From Candidatus Gastranaerophilales bacterium (GTDB lineage Bacteria; Cyanobacteriota; Vampirovibrionia; Gastranaerophilales; Gastranaerophilaceae): DNA of 62,187 bases. The notes below the pieces were generated by a model that saw only the letters and a list, made by a program, of their open reading frames with translations, searched no databases and had not been told where the DNA came from. Where the stretch lies: positions 1 to 62,187 of the forward strand of contig CALUQS010000065.1 in assembly GCA_944322975.1 (NCBI GenBank), in the 5' to 3' direction. Shown piece by piece: positions 61,890 through 62,187 of the stretch. How positions within the stretch are numbered: the stretch's first letter is position 1; the number at the start of each line of letters is the position of its first letter. The translations under genes and the position numbers were made by a program.

Positions 61890-62187
61890 ATGGATAAAAT
61901 TTATAATAAAAATAAGTCAAAACCCTTGTCTCCCAACGATTTACGAGTTTCGGGGGGTAAAAATACCCCTATGATAGAAATTGCAAACCTTTCCGGCATG
62001 TTGGATTGTGAAAACACCCCTCTTGTGTCCGACTCCACCGCCGGACGTTTCAAAACAACAACAAAATGTCATCCTGGCGGATTTACGGACGGGCGCCGTG
62101 TGAAAGAAAGTGAACCCAGCCCGGGGAGCGAGCAGATTGAGCATACTAAGACAGAAAGTCTTTATGCGAAACTCTGCGAGCGTGAAG
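61890..62187 (+). CDS. Partial hypothetical ORF containing repeat-like sequence
   Basis: The ORF runs from ATG 61890 to the window edge without a stop, 99 codons, with AGGAG seven bases upstream. The start (MDKIYNKNKSKPLSPNDLRV) is AT-rich like the rest of the genome. The later part (about residues 45-85, SDSTAGRFKTTTKCHPGG ...) is GC-rich. It shares CGCCGTGTGA and GAACCCAG, at nearly the same spacing, with the intergenic block at 61574-61598, and CGGACGTTTC (62042-62051) is the reverse complement of 61630-61639. Either a repeat was inserted in frame, or the ORF is not a real gene beyond the start. Confidence 0.45.
   Translation, partial: MDKIYNKNKSKPLSPNDLRVSGGKNTPMIEIANLSGMLDCENTPLVSDSTAGRFKTTTKCHPGGFTDGRRVKESEPSPGSEQIEHTKTESLYAKLCERE

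Noticed and set aside
1..62187. CRISPR array
   Set aside because: No regularly spaced direct repeats and no cas genes are visible.

Overview
The window is a low-GC, densely coded chromosomal segment of a Gram-negative, flagellated bacterium. The Gram-negative signs are ADP-heptose genes, a SurA-like lipoprotein, a TonB-like C-terminus and RseP. Two points suggest the cyanobacterial side of the tree. One is a DUF1822-like domain beside a sigma-70-family gene, followed by a multidomain ATPase. The other is dnaN standing next to a very AT-rich intergenic region without dnaA. With the low GC, flagella and several lineage-type low-complexity proteins, I infer a non-photosynthetic cyanobacterial relative (Vampirovibrionia/Melainabacteria, Gastranaerophilales-like). 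That placement is inference; no rRNA or tRNA gene is visible.

Layout. 1-590: end of a decayed IS3-family element and GC-rich intergenic repeats. 0.6-6.8 kb: mfd, a parvulin-type lipoprotein, and split ADP-heptose genes (kinase rfaE1, adenylyltransferase rfaE2); the kinase lacks its catalytic Asp. 6.9-13.3 kb: a tightly packed minus-strand operon of two related multi-pass membrane proteins and an atypical GH13 protein. 13.7-15.8 kb: flagellar fliJ-fliK-hook/rod gene. 16.3-23.3 kb: surface glycosylation locus with a GT-C-like protein, three tandem DUF2142 paralogs, and divergent gtrA-gtrB. 23.4-27 kb: tpiA (its ribosome-binding site lies inside a long hairpin) and valS. 27.1-30.2 kb: TPR protein, queD, uppP. 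30.3-38.9 kb: a DUF1822-acidic-TonB-like membrane protein, a small sigma-like factor, a zinc-ribbon/AAA/TPR protein and an SH3-like secreted protein. 39-44.2 kb: leuA, a PilZ protein, a GNAT-like protein, a UbiA-type prenyltransferase, dnaN. 44.2-44.6 kb: about 88% AT candidate replication origin. 44.7-50.7 kb: isochorismatase-like hydrolase, a catalytically dead receiver/GGDEF-like protein, flagellin, MBL hydrolase and ctpA. 50.8-60.5 kb: minus-strand acyltransferase, TPR, MgtC, OppBC, DedA, radical SAM, HTH/coiled-coil, zinc-finger-like protein and rseP. 60.6-62.2 kb: comF, then GC-rich repeats leading into a truncated ORF that itself contains repeat-like sequence.

Envelope and surface functions dominate: heptose, undecaprenyl phosphate recycling, polyprenol-linked glycosylation, flagellum, c-di-GMP-type control and envelope proteolysis. 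The best candidates for undescribed biology are the 6.9-13.3 kb membrane-protein/GH13 operon, the 30.9-38.2 kb DUF1822/sigma/ATPase cluster, the dead-kinase RfaE1, and the repeat-containing reading frame at the right edge.
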